Of a DNA stretch of 64,000 nucleotides, positions 26,922 through 36,080 are shown in pieces. How positions within the stretch are numbered: position 1 is the stretch's first letter; every line of letters begins with the position of its first letter. The translations under genes and the position numbers were made by a program. Origin of the DNA: Yoonia sp. I 8.24 (GTDB taxonomy: Bacteria > Pseudomonadota > Alphaproteobacteria > Rhodobacterales > Rhodobacteraceae); contig NZ_JACXGQ010000003.1 of assembly GCF_022096995.1 (NCBI RefSeq), positions 372,001-436,000 on the forward strand. The letters are read 5' to 3'. The notes beneath the pieces were generated by a model. That model was not told the DNA's origin. It ran no database searches and saw only the letters and a program-made list of their open reading frames with translations.

Positions 26922-27895
26922 TCGCCCTGCGCCAAGCTGACCAAATGTGCGGCCGATCCGTTCAGCGCCGCATAGTCGTCATGCACGACGTAGACACCGA
27001 AATTCCCCATAAACCCAGCAAAGCGGCCCTTGTCGCGAAACGCGTCGCCAAAACCCAGCGCTGTTAAATGTCCTGAAATGGCACGTGCAACGCCGCCAAC
27101 CAAATAAACACCGCCAAATGGCAGTTGTATCAGGGAAAGATTGCCGCAGACCGTGCCCAAGATACGTGTGAATAGCTGCGCTGCTTCTATCGCGCGTGCA
27201 TCGGTTCGCTGGTCGCAATGTGCCATGATATCTTTGGCCGAAAGCTCACGGGGATCACCTGCTTCGACGCCCAAAAACGCATAAGCGCGTTCAAGCCCGC
27301 GCCCCGACAGCACGTCTTCGACCGCTGGAAACCCATGCGCCGTCGACACGAATTGGCACAACCGCAATTCCAATTCAGTGCGGATCGGCAAATTCGCGTG
27401 TCCGCTCTCGGATGGGGGCACGACGCGCCCATGCGCCAGATCATAGACCGGTGTCGCGTTAAAACCTGTGCCAACCCCAACGACTAACTTTGCTGCGTTA
27501 TCATGGGCTTGGGGGCCTTCCAGCACTGTTTGTATCTTTGCGGGATCAAGATGCCCCAGCGCATGGCCTTGCGCCTGCAAATCGTTCAAAATGGCGACGG
27601 TGTGCGCCCCGGTTGCGCGGGTCAGCGTGTCGCGGTCGATTGTCCAATCAAGATTGGTCATCGTGGCTTCACCGTCGCGCACGGGCCCGGCGACAGCGAC
27701 GCAGGCCGCCGTTGGCGTTACATCGCCTTCATCCGCAACGTATTGGCGCAATACGGATTCGAGGCCGGGAAATTTGTCGTTGCTATAGCGCCGGATGGTA
27801 TCCGGCAGGATATCTTTCCCATTTGCAAGGGCGACGCGGGTGTTCGTACCGCCGATATCGGCCACCAAGGACAGGGTCGTTTGTGCAGTGTTCAT
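26918..27895 (-). CDS. glk: Glucokinase
   Basis: Phosphorylates glucose with ATP to glucose 6-phosphate. 325 residues with the ROK-unrelated bacterial Glk fold: LVADIGGTNTRVAL (ATP phosphate site, residues 10-23), VAVAGPV, LNDLQAQGHAL with the catalytic Asp, and VGVGTGFNATPV, with a glycine-rich VYLVGGVARAI motif late. It is the last gene of a leftward lacI-bgl-glk unit, 8 bp after the GH1 gene. It therefore captures glucose released by that enzyme and by AglA. Its stop codon overlaps the convergent cckA stop by four bases. Confidence 0.95.
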   Translation of the reverse strand: MNTAQTTLSLVADIGGTNTRVALANGKDILPDTIRRYSNDKFPGLESVLRQYVADEGDVTPTAACVAVAGPVRDGEATMTNLDWTIDRDTLTRATGAHTVAILNDLQAQGHALGHLDPAKIQTVLEGPQAHDNAAKLVVGVGTGFNATPVYDLAHGRVVPPSESGHANLPIRTELELRLCQFVSTAHGFPAVEDVLSGRGLERAYAFLGVEAGDPRELSAKDIMAHCDQRTDARAIEAAQLFTRILGTVCGNLSLIQLPFGGVYLVGGVARAISGHLTALGFGDAFRDKGRFAGFMGNFGVYVVHDDYAALNGSAAHLVSLAQGD

Positions 27896-27903
27896 GAAAA
27901 AAC

Positions 27904-29226
27904 CTAACGCGCGATGGCTGCTTTAAGGGCGTGATATGACGCTTTGGGTGTGCGCTTCAAGCTATCAAAATCAACATGTACCATGCCGAACCGCTTTTCA
28001 TAGCCAAAGGCCCATTCATAATTGTCGAGCAACGACCAATAAAAGAACCCTTTGACGTTGGCACCTGCGTCAATCGCGTGTTTTGCTGCCATGATGTGGT
28101 CAGAAACATATTTCATACGAACCGGATCATAGACCGACCCGTTTTCAACATGATCATCCCAGGCCATACCGTTTTCGGTGATATAAATTGGCATATCACC
28201 CACATAATCGTGGGCCATGCGAGTCAGTATGTTTTGCAGACCCGCTGGATAGATTTCCCACCCCATTTGCGTCACATCCAATGTGGTTTCGGCGGCTTTC
28301 AGGCTGGGCCAAGGGGCGGTGGGATCGGGCAGTATTTCATGACGGGTGTAATAGTTCACGCCAAGCCAGTCCATTTTTTGGCTGATTTGGGCCATGTCGT
28401 CCTGCCAGCCCTTTGGCATATGGTTGCCAAACCCATCTAGCACCTCTTGCGGGTAACTACCTTTGGTCGCCGCTTCGATGAACCAACGGTTATAGATTGC
28501 ATCTTGCAACGCTGCTGCCGCGATGGTTTCAGGGGCATCATTGGCGGGGGGGCTATGTTCAAAATTCAGCACTATCCCGCAATTATCCATGCCTTTTGCG
28601 CGCAGGCGTGTCATGGCCTCGCCGTGCGCGAGCATGATATGGTGCATCGCACGCGCAGTCGCGCGGATATCGCGTAAACCGGGGGCGTGGTGGCCCAAGA
28701 AATGCGATAGAAATGATACACACCACGGTTCATTGATCGTCGCAATTGCCGCCATCCGGTCACCAATTTTATCCGTGATAACATCTGTGTAGTCACCAAA
28801 GTATTTGGCGGTGTCACGGTTCGTCCAGCCACCTTTGTCCGCAAGCGCCGACGGCAATTCCCAATGGTACAGCGTTTGATAGGGCTTTAGCCCGCGCTCC
28901 AAAATCGCGTCAGTGAGACGGTCGTAGAAATCGAGCCCTTCGGGATTGACCGTGCGCCCATCCGGCATGACCCGCGCCCAAGATGTGGAAAAGCGGTAAG
29001 CGTCCATGCCCGCATCTTTGAGCAGGTCAAGATCTTCGGGGAAACGGTGGTAGTGGTCACAGGCCAGCGCACCGTCTTCGGCGCGGATGACGTTGCCGGG
29101 TGTCGCTGCAAATGTGTCCCAATGTGTGGACCCGGCGCCGCCAAATTTGTGCCCCTCAATTTGATAGGCCGCCGTCGCTGCCCCAAATAGAAAATCTTGA
29201 GGGAAATTAGAGCGTTTAAAATCCAT
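27904..29226 (-). CDS. GH1 beta-glucosidase
   Basis: 440 residues from ATG 29226 (MDFKRSNFPQDFLFG), chosen because GAAAGG lies seven bases upstream; an ATG two codons earlier would leave no spacing, and the long upstream frame lies inside the lacI gene. The GH1 signature GAATAAYQIEG is at the N-terminus, the acid/base glutamate is in TINEPW (about residue 165) and the nucleophile in YITENGMAW (about 350). It hydrolyses terminal beta-glucosides to glucose in the cytoplasm. There is no signal peptide. The start overlaps the end of the LacI gene by 11 bp. Pairing with an alpha-glucoside transporter suggests mixed disaccharide use. Confidence 0.93.
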   Translation of the reverse strand: MDFKRSNFPQDFLFGAATAAYQIEGHKFGGAGSTHWDTFAATPGNVIRAEDGALACDHYHRFPEDLDLLKDAGMDAYRFSTSWARVMPDGRTVNPEGLDFYDRLTDAILERGLKPYQTLYHWELPSALADKGGWTNRDTAKYFGDYTDVITDKIGDRMAAIATINEPWCVSFLSHFLGHHAPGLRDIRATARAMHHIMLAHGEAMTRLRAKGMDNCGIVLNFEHSPPANDAPETIAAAALQDAIYNRWFIEAATKGSYPQEVLDGFGNHMPKGWQDDMAQISQKMDWLGVNYYTRHEILPDPTAPWPSLKAAETTLDVTQMGWEIYPAGLQNILTRMAHDYVGDMPIYITENGMAWDDHVENGSVYDPVRMKYVSDHIMAAKHAIDAGANVKGFFYWSLLDNYEWAFGYEKRFGMVHVDFDSLKRTPKASYHALKAAIAR

Positions 29227-30259
29227 GTTCATCCTTTCGGGGGGCCGGGCCCGTTGAGTGTCCGACCACAAATTCACATTTAAGAATGGTTTCTTGTGGC
29301 GGGTTATTTGGGTGTTCGATGGCGTGAAGCAGGCTTTCTGCCAATCGCCGCCCTGCGGTGCGCACAGAGGAGCGTGTCGCGGTAAAAATTGGCGTTTCCC
29401 CGCCGTTTTGAAGATACGACAGCATATCGTCATGGGTAATCACAGAGACGTCTTTGCCCATTACCAAGCCGCGTTCTTCAATCGCGCGGCGCACGCCAAG
29501 TGCGCTGATTAATGACGCGCAAATAAAGGCGGTCGGCGCGTTGCTGTTTCCAAGTAAATCGCGCGCGGATTCATATCCGAGCACTTCGGTCATTTCGCTT
29601 GATCGCATCAGCGCAGGATCGATTGCCACCCCATGGGCGCGCAGCGATGCTTCGTAACCAGAACGCCGCCGATAAGCAAAATCCATGGTTTCAAGCCCGT
29701 TGATCAGCGCGATCCGTCGATGCCCAAGATCAAACAGATAGTCGGTCGCAGTTGCAAACGCATCGTGGTTGTCGACGTCCAAAAACGTATAGGGCAGGAC
29801 GTTATGGGTGACTTGCCCGTGGACCGCGAAAGGCATCCCAATTTCGGACAAAAGGGCAATACGCGGATCATCAATGCGCGGGCCGTGGACGATCACACCA
29901 TCCACTGCGCGCCGTAATTTGAGGCTGCGATAAATCTGATCTTCATTGGAATCGTCGACGATCGACAGGATCATCTCATAGCCGTTACGCGCATAAGTTT
30001 CGCCTGCGCCCGCGATGAAATCACCAAAAACAGGGTTCACCATTTCATGTTTGGTGGACATCGGGATGACATGTCCAATGGCTAATGCACGCCCTGTTGC
30101 CAGTCCTTTTGCACGCGTGCTGGGGTGATAATTAGATTCTTTTGCAGCGGCTTCAACGCGGAGCCGGGTGGCAGCGCTCACCTCTGGATAGCCGTTCAGT
30201 GCACGGCTGACGGTTGTTTGGCTAAGGCCAAGTTGTTCAGAGAGCTGCTTAAGGTTCAT
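29216..30259 (-). CDS. aglR: LacI-family regulator of the alpha-glucoside locus (AglR-like)
   Basis: 347 residues. The N-terminal LacI HTH MNLKQLSEQLGLSQTTVSRALNGYPEVS is followed by the hinge and a periplasmic-binding-protein-like effector domain (about 60-340) with VDGVIVHG, GHRRIALING and PTAFICAS. It is divergent from aglEFGAK with 277 bp between, which hold a perfect palindrome of the LacI type, and it is co-directional with bgl and glk. In Sinorhizobium an aglR gene of this family flanks the same operon. By analogy it should repress aglE onward, and perhaps its own unit, until an alpha-glucoside or glucose-derived signal binds. Confidence 0.9.
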   Translation of the reverse strand: MNLKQLSEQLGLSQTTVSRALNGYPEVSAATRLRVEAAAKESNYHPSTRAKGLATGRALAIGHVIPMSTKHEMVNPVFGDFIAGAGETYARNGYEMILSIVDDSNEDQIYRSLKLRRAVDGVIVHGPRIDDPRIALLSEIGMPFAVHGQVTHNVLPYTFLDVDNHDAFATATDYLFDLGHRRIALINGLETMDFAYRRRSGYEASLRAHGVAIDPALMRSSEMTEVLGYESARDLLGNSNAPTAFICASLISALGVRRAIEERGLVMGKDVSVITHDDMLSYLQNGGETPIFTATRSSVRTAGRRLAESLLHAIEHPNNPPQETILKCEFVVGHSTGPAPRKDEHGF

Positions 30260-30394
30260 CTGTCTTCAAAATGCTGCTTTGTTGGTCCGCGTTCCATGGT
30301 TTAAGCCCGCGAAATGGGCAAAAGTAATAAGCGTAATCGTTTCAGTACTGAGCATTCGTGCAAATTCCAAGACATTTTTATAGAAATGATCTGG

Positions 30395-30445
30395 TTGACA
30401 CTATCGCGGAGTTGGCAGAGTTTAACCATACCCAAAGCGCTTTGG
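30395..30445 (+). promoter_or_regulatory. aglE promoter with LacI-type operator palindrome
   Basis: TTGACA (30395-30400) is a consensus -35 box; the -10 is weak (around TTTAAC at 30421). CCAAAGCGCTTTGG (30432-30445) is a perfect 14-bp palindrome with the central CG typical of LacI-family sites. It lies where the transcript should start, about 90 bp before aglE. A second, weaker candidate (AAGCG-TAAT-CGTTT, 30329-30342) is nearer the regulator gene. Confidence 0.65.
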
Positions 30446-30536
30446 AAGCCATTGATTCCACCGCTCACCAATAGGTCCAAACGCTTGAACACGCATTTTA
30501 AACCACGCCAATTGGCGTGACAGGGAGGAGAGACAG

Positions 30537-31892
30537 ATGAAAACGAACCTATACGTAGGCGTCGCTGCAATTGCTTTGAGCGCAGGCATGGCCCACGCGG
30601 GCGGTCATGTTGAGCTAACACCGGGCGAGGGTGATTTCACTTGGGATAGCTTTACTGCATTTGCTGACGCAAACGATTTCGCCGGTGAAACAGTCACAAT
30701 CGCGGGTCCTTGGTTGGCTGAAGAAGCTGACAATTTTACAAACATGGCGCATCTGTTTGAAGCCGCGACTGGCGCATCTGTCTCTTATGTTGGCTCAGAT
30801 GGTTTCGAGCAGCAAATCTTGATAGATGTTGAGGCCGGTTCCGCGCCTAACATCGGTGTATTTCCGCAGCCGGGTCTTGCTGCTTCACTGGCATCGCGCG
30901 GCCTTTTGACACCGTTGCCAGCAGGCACAGATGCATGGATTGCCGATAACTATGCTGCTGGATCATCATGGGTTGATCTGGGCAGCTATGCCAATGCGGA
31001 TGGCGCGACAGAAACCTATGGGTTCTTCTTTAACGTCAATGTGAAATCATTGGTTTGGTACATTCCTGAGAATTTCGAAGACGCAGGGTATGACGTTCCC
31101 GAAACGATGGAAGAATTGCTTGCGCTTTCCGACCAAATCGTCGTTGACGGTGGCACACCTTGGTGCATCGGTCTGGGGTCGGGGCCCGCAACGGGTTGGC
31201 CTGCGACTGACTGGGTCGAAGACATCATGCTGCGTACCGCATCACTGGAGACTTACGATGGTTGGACAACAAACGAAGTTGCGTTTGACGATCCGGCTGT
31301 GATCAACGCGATTGAAACTTTCGGCAAATTCGCACGGAATGATGCCTGGGTCGCTGGTGGTGCAGGTGCTGTTGCAACGACTGATTTCCGCGAAAGCCCA
31401 AAAGGCATGTTTGACAGCCCGCCACAGTGCTACATGCACCGTCAGGCATCATTCATTCCGTCCTTCTTCCCAGAAGGCACAGAGCTGGGCGAAGATGCGG
31501 ATTTCTTCTACTTCCCATCTTTTGAAGCCGAAGATCTGGGCAATCCAGTTTTGGGTGGTGGCACATTGATGGCGATTACATCTGCGTCAGACGCAACCAA
31601 CGCATTCATGGAATTCATGAAACTGCCTGTCGCCCACGAAGCAATGATGGCCCAAGGCGGTTTCTTGACTCCATATTCTGCTGTGAATACAGCGACTTAT
31701 GCGGACGACACGCTGCGCGGGCAAGGCGACATCTTGCTGAACGCGACTTCGTTCCGCTTTGACGGCTCTGACCTGATGCCGGTTGCCGTGGGTGGCGGAT
31801 CTTTCTGGACAGGTATGGTTGATTTCACAGGCGGTAAAGATGCAGCTGAAGTAGCGGCTGACATCCAAGCGTCATGGGACGCAATCAAGTAA
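30537..31892 (+). CDS. aglE: Alpha-glucoside ABC transporter substrate-binding protein
   Basis: 451 residues with a GGGAGGAGAG ribosome binding site. A Sec signal peptide is visible (MKTNLYVGVAAIALSAGMAHA, cleavage after AHA), so the mature protein is periplasmic. The rest fits a family 1 (CUT1) sugar-binding protein: FVGETVTIAG-like first strand, EAATGASVSYVGSDGFEQQ, NIGVFPQPG, and a WCIGLGSGPATGWPATDWVED loop seen in AglE proteins. It binds sucrose, maltose, trehalose or similar sugars for AglFGK. It is the first gene of aglEFGAK. A strong hairpin follows the stop and probably sets its surplus over the permeases. Confidence 0.93.
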   Translation: MKTNLYVGVAAIALSAGMAHAGGHVELTPGEGDFTWDSFTAFADANDFAGETVTIAGPWLAEEADNFTNMAHLFEAATGASVSYVGSDGFEQQILIDVEAGSAPNIGVFPQPGLAASLASRGLLTPLPAGTDAWIADNYAAGSSWVDLGSYANADGATETYGFFFNVNVKSLVWYIPENFEDAGYDVPETMEELLALSDQIVVDGGTPWCIGLGSGPATGWPATDWVEDIMLRTASLETYDGWTTNEVAFDDPAVINAIETFGKFARNDAWVAGGAGAVATTDFRESPKGMFDSPPQCYMHRQASFIPSFFPEGTELGEDADFFYFPSFEAEDLGNPVLGGGTLMAITSASDATNAFMEFMKLPVAHEAMMAQGGFLTPYSAVNTATYADDTLRGQGDILLNATSFRFDGSDLMPVAVGGGSFWTGMVDFTGGKDAAEVAADIQASWDAIK

Positions 31893-31913
31893 ATACACGC
31901 GTCTATGAAACTA

Positions 31914-31945
31914 AAGGACAGCGCAACTAATGTTGCGCTGTCCTT
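31914..31945 (+). promoter_or_regulatory. Intercistronic hairpin between aglE and aglF
   Basis: AAGGACAGCGCAAC and GTTGCGCTGTCCTT pair perfectly over 14 bp with a TAAT loop. There is no T-tract, only TTAACTTAATT. Such structures after binding-protein genes protect the 3' end and lower read-through, giving more binding protein than permease. Confidence 0.8.
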
Positions 31946-31974
31946 AACTTAATTGATCCCGAGGGGGACGGACA

Positions 31975-33201
31975 ATGCATCCTGCGTTTCAGGGCTTCGT
32001 GACAATTTTTCTAGGAGTAGGTGGCTGCCTTGCCTATTTCTATTTCTCGAACCAGTTCTTGGATAAGGTGCTGTTTCCGGCCAAAGGTGAAAACATTGGC
32101 CGCAATATCAACCGCGCGAACCTTGTGCGCCCTTGGCTGTTTCTTTTCCCCGCAATTTTTGCGCTTGGCCTGTACCTCGCTTACCCTGTTTTTGCGACGC
32201 TGTGGTATTCTTTGACGGATCGGGAACAAGGCGGTGCGTTTGTCGGTCTTGCGAATTACCAACAAATGTTCGCGGACCCAAAATTCTGGGAAGCGCTGAA
32301 GAATAACATGCTTTGGCTGGTTGTTGTGCCCGCGGCATCGACTGCGTTTGGTATGCTGGCCGCGCAACTAACCGACCGGATCAAATGGGGGGCGATCGCA
32401 AAATCCCTGATTTTCATGCCGATGGCGATTTCCTTTGTTGGGGCCTCGGTGATTTTTAAACTGATCTACGACACGCGCCCGGTTGGCCAAAGCCAGATTG
32501 GGGTGTTGAATGCGGTTTGGCTGCAATTTGACGGCGGCGTTGGATCGTTCCTCATTCTACGGCTTGTCCCTGGGTTGCTGATGATTTGTGCCGCTGCCGC
32601 AGCGTTGTTTGTTGCGTGGAATTTGGTGCAGACTGCGCGCAGCAGTAAGGGCGGCGGCTTGGCCAAGGGATTGCGCGCGTTGGGCGCCATGACCCTTACG
32701 GCAATTGCCTTGACCGCGCTTTCGTTCGCGTTTGGGGCGTTCACGAAAGCCTATAATTTTGGTGTGCCGCAAACATGGCTGACCATTCCGGGATGGAATT
32801 CGTTTTTCTTAATGATCGTGCTGATCTGGATTCAAACAGGATTTGCGATGGTGATCCTCTCGGCGGCGCTGCGCGGTATCCCCGAAGAAACCATTGAGGC
32901 GGCGATTGTCGACGGCGCAAACCCGTTCCAAGTGTTCTTTAAAATCAAAATGCCACAGATTTCAGGTACAATCGTCGTGGTTTGGACAACAATTACGCTG
33001 GTTGTTCTCAAAGTGTTCGACATCGTCTTTGCGATGACAAATGGGCAGTGGGAAACCCAAGTCTTAGCCAACTACATGTATGACAAATTGTTCCGCGCGA
33101 ACGACTGGGGATTGGGATCGGCTAGTGCCATGATCATCATGTTGCTTGTCTCACCGATCCTCATTTGGAACGTCTATAACGCCCGCAAGGAGATGCGCTG
33201 A
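31975..33201 (+). CDS. aglF: Alpha-glucoside ABC transporter permease
   Basis: 408-residue inner-membrane protein of the MalF-like permease family, with GAGGGGG upstream of ATG 31975. Hydrophobic segments start near residues 8-28 and 50-75 and continue to about 400. The family's cytoplasmic EAA loop is seen in EETIEAAIVDGANPFQVFFKIKMPQISG (about residues 302-329), which contacts AglK. An extra hydrophobic insert lies near residues 190-265. Its TGA overlaps the aglG ATG (TGATG), so translation is coupled. It partners AglG to form the channel for alpha-glucosides. Confidence 0.92.
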   Translation: MHPAFQGFVTIFLGVGGCLAYFYFSNQFLDKVLFPAKGENIGRNINRANLVRPWLFLFPAIFALGLYLAYPVFATLWYSLTDREQGGAFVGLANYQQMFADPKFWEALKNNMLWLVVVPAASTAFGMLAAQLTDRIKWGAIAKSLIFMPMAISFVGASVIFKLIYDTRPVGQSQIGVLNAVWLQFDGGVGSFLILRLVPGLLMICAAAAALFVAWNLVQTARSSKGGGLAKGLRALGAMTLTAIALTALSFAFGAFTKAYNFGVPQTWLTIPGWNSFFLMIVLIWIQTGFAMVILSAALRGIPEETIEAAIVDGANPFQVFFKIKMPQISGTIVVVWTTITLVVLKVFDIVFAMTNGQWETQVLANYMYDKLFRANDWGLGSASAMIIMLLVSPILIWNVYNARKEMR

Positions 33202-34352
33202 TGGATAACATCGCTGGTAACAAGTCGTCACTGACGTGGATCGTGCATATTTCTGTGGTGCTGTTGGTCGCACTTTGGCTGTTTCCGACCGTTGGTTTGT
33301 TGGTGTCATCGTTCCGCACGACAGATCAAATTTCTAGTTCTGGCTGGTGGCAATCGCTGTTCCCGACGGAACAGAACGTAACGCTGCGCGCAACTGATCC
33401 TGATGATGAAGGTGTGCAGACCCTGATCGATGGCGTTTACACCATCACGGGCAATCTGTTCGAGGAACCAGGTGCTGAAATCGGGGTTTGGGGCACGTCT
33501 TCGCGGGCGATTGATAGCTATGTTGCCGGTGACACGGCAGATTTAGGCGATGGTGAGACAATTACGGTACAGGCCAATGGGGACTATGTCTGGACGGGCA
33601 CCGTTGAAATGTCGGGCCGTGGGCAGCGTGTGTTTGCAACCGCTGCGACCCCGCCCGATTTCACCCTTGATAACTACGATAAGGTTTTGTTCAGCGGGTC
33701 ACAGACCGACAATATGCTGAAGGCCTTTACAAATACGCTCACGGTTACAATTCCGGCAACGATCATCCCAATCGTGATCGCGGCCTTCGCGGCCTATGCG
33801 TTGGCGTGGATGGATTTTCCGGGGCGCGCGATCTTGATTGCGATGGTTGTGGGGCTTTTGGTGGTGCCGCTGCAGCTCGCGCTGATCCCACTTTTGAAGC
33901 TGCATCTCAATATTGGGATCGGCAAAGGGTATTTGGGGGTTTGGTTGGCTCATACGGGCTTTGGCTTGCCGCTCGCGATCTATTTGCTCCGTAACTATAT
34001 GGTGGGGCTTCCCCGCGATATTATCGAAAACGCGCGCGTTGACGGGGCGACGGATTTCCAGATTTTCACCAAAATCATCCTGCCGCTGTCATTTCCCGCG
34101 CTCGCGTCATTCGCGATTTTCCAGTTCTTGTGGACGTGGAATGACCTGCTGGTTGCCAAAGTCTTTTTGATCGATTCAACCGGCCAAACCACGGTGATGA
34201 CCAACCAGATCGTTGAACTTTTGGGGACGCGAGGCGGCAATTGGGAAATCCTGGCGACGGCTGCTTTTGTTTCGATCGCGGTGCCATTGGTCGTGTTTTT
34301 CGCGATGCAAAAATACCTTGTGCGTGGGCTCTTGGCGGGGTCCGTCAAATAA
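33201..34352 (+). CDS. aglG: Alpha-glucoside ABC transporter permease
   Basis: 383-residue MalG-like permease. The first membrane segment is at about residues 15-35. A hydrophilic periplasmic insert (about 45-160, QNVTLRATDPDDEGVQTL and following) separates it from the permease core, as in other AglG proteins. The core's EAA-type loop reads DIIENARVDGATDFQIFTKIILPLSFPAL (about residues 273-301), with the conserved Gly. The start overlaps the aglF stop. It forms the heterodimeric channel with AglF. Confidence 0.92.
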   Translation: MDNIAGNKSSLTWIVHISVVLLVALWLFPTVGLLVSSFRTTDQISSSGWWQSLFPTEQNVTLRATDPDDEGVQTLIDGVYTITGNLFEEPGAEIGVWGTSSRAIDSYVAGDTADLGDGETITVQANGDYVWTGTVEMSGRGQRVFATAATPPDFTLDNYDKVLFSGSQTDNMLKAFTNTLTVTIPATIIPIVIAAFAAYALAWMDFPGRAILIAMVVGLLVVPLQLALIPLLKLHLNIGIGKGYLGVWLAHTGFGLPLAIYLLRNYMVGLPRDIIENARVDGATDFQIFTKIILPLSFPALASFAIFQFLWTWNDLLVAKVFLIDSTGQTTVMTNQIVELLGTRGGNWEILATAAFVSIAVPLVVFFAMQKYLVRGLLAGSVK

Positions 34353-34413
34353 TCTGTTTACAACCAACTAACCACCTCGGGCCGTTCATGGGCAGAGGCG
34401 AAGGAACGACACT

Positions 34414-36066
34414 ATGACGACGGCACTTGCCACAACACCTGAAACCGCCACCGATAAAGACTGGTGGCGCGGCGCGGTGATTTATCAAATCTATCCACGT
34501 AGCTATCAAGACAGCAATGGCGATGGCATTGGTGACCTGATGGGGATCGTGCAGCGGTTACCCTATATCGCGACGCTTGGTGTCGATGCGATTTGGATTT
34601 CGCCCTTCTTCATGTCGCCCATGAAGGATTTTGGCTATGACGTCAGCGATTACTGTGACGTTGATCCGATGTTCGGGAGCCTCGCTGATTTTGACGCGGT
34701 GATTGAAACCGCGCATCAGCTGGGGATCAAAGTGATGATCGATCTCGTGCTAAGCCATACAAGCGAACAGCACCCGTGGTTCATCGAAAGCCGGGCGAAT
34801 AAATCAAACGAGAAATCAAATTGGTACGTCTGGGCAGATCCGAAACCGGATGGCACCGCACCCAATAATTGGCTGTCGATTTTTGGCGGCTCTGCGTGGC
34901 AGTGGGATGCGCGCCGCGAACAGTATTACATGCACAATTTTCTGGTCTCGCAGCCTGATCTGAATTTCCATGAACCCGCCGTGCAAGAGGCGCTGTTGGA
35001 TGTCGCTCGGTTCTGGCTGAATCGGGGCGTTGATGGGTTCAGGCTTGATACGATCAATTTCTATATGCATGACGAACAACTGCGCGATAACCCGGCCTTG
35101 CCGCCTGACCAGCGCAACGCCAATACTGCACCGGCTGTGAATCCTTACAACCACCAAGAACATATCTACGATAAAAACCACCCCAAGAATGTCGATTTCT
35201 TGCGTCGTTTGCGCGCTGAGATGGAACCATTTGGTGCCGCCGCCGTGGGCGAGGTCGGCGATAGCCAGCGTGGGCTCGAGATTTTGGGCGAATATACACG
35301 CGGTGATGATCTCATGCAGATGTGCTACGCGTTTGAATTTTTGGCAGCGGATGCGCCAACTGCCTCGCGTTTCGTCGAAGTTATGGACGAGGTCGATCGC
35401 GTCGCCGGGAATGGTTGGGCCTGTTGGGCGTTTTCCAACCATGATGTCGTGCGCCACGCGACCCGCTGGGATCTGGCACCTGGCGCGCAGCGGATGTTTG
35501 CGACATTAATCATGTGTTTGCGTGGATCGGTCTGTATTTATCAGGGCGAAGAATTGGGCCTGCCAGAGGCTGATGTGTCTTTTGACGATCTGCAAGATCC
35601 TTACGGTATCGAATTTTGGCCCGAATTCAAAGGCCGGGACGGGTGCCGGACGCCCATGGTCTGGACTCCTGACAATCAAAACGGCGGCTTCTCAGATGGC
35701 AAACCTTGGTTGCCTGTTGGAACTGAACACTTGCACTTGGCCGTTGCCGCACAAGAGGACTCGCCGGGCGCATTGCTGCACCACTATCGCAAAGCCATTG
35801 CATTTCGTCGGGAGCATCCCGCGCTAAGCCGGGGTGACAATGACAAGATGCGCGCCAATGGCGATGTCTTGTACTTCACGCGACGCGACGATGACCAAGA
35901 GATTTTCTGCGCGTTCAACGTCAGCGCAACACCGTCAGATTTCGATATGCCAGCTGGGAACTGGTCAGAGATTGGCGGCGAACTGGGGGCTGCACATGTA
36001 TCAGTGGACGGGAAATTACACCTTGGGCCTTGGCAGGTTTGCCTCGCGCTGAAGGCAGAAGGTTAA
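34414..36066 (+). CDS. aglA: GH13 alpha-glucosidase
   Basis: 550-residue cytoplasmic member of the oligo-1,6-glucosidase/alpha-glucosidase group. YQIYPRSYQDSNGDGIGD (calcium-type loop) and GVDAIWISPFFMSPMKDFGYDV are present. The nucleophile Asp is in GVDGFRLDTINFY (about residue 212), the acid/base Glu in AVGEVGD (about 275), and the transition-state Asp in FSNHDVVRH (about 340). It hydrolyses imported alpha-glucosides (maltose, sucrose, trehalose are typical) to feed Glk. An AAGGAACG site precedes ATG 34414. It sits between permease and ATPase genes, as in rhizobial agl operons. Confidence 0.94.
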   Translation: MTTALATTPETATDKDWWRGAVIYQIYPRSYQDSNGDGIGDLMGIVQRLPYIATLGVDAIWISPFFMSPMKDFGYDVSDYCDVDPMFGSLADFDAVIETAHQLGIKVMIDLVLSHTSEQHPWFIESRANKSNEKSNWYVWADPKPDGTAPNNWLSIFGGSAWQWDARREQYYMHNFLVSQPDLNFHEPAVQEALLDVARFWLNRGVDGFRLDTINFYMHDEQLRDNPALPPDQRNANTAPAVNPYNHQEHIYDKNHPKNVDFLRRLRAEMEPFGAAAVGEVGDSQRGLEILGEYTRGDDLMQMCYAFEFLAADAPTASRFVEVMDEVDRVAGNGWACWAFSNHDVVRHATRWDLAPGAQRMFATLIMCLRGSVCIYQGEELGLPEADVSFDDLQDPYGIEFWPEFKGRDGCRTPMVWTPDNQNGGFSDGKPWLPVGTEHLHLAVAAQEDSPGALLHHYRKAIAFRREHPALSRGDNDKMRANGDVLYFTRRDDDQEIFCAFNVSATPSDFDMPAGNWSEIGGELGAAHVSVDGKLHLGPWQVCLALKAEG

Positions 36067-36080
36067 GAGGGGAACGACAA

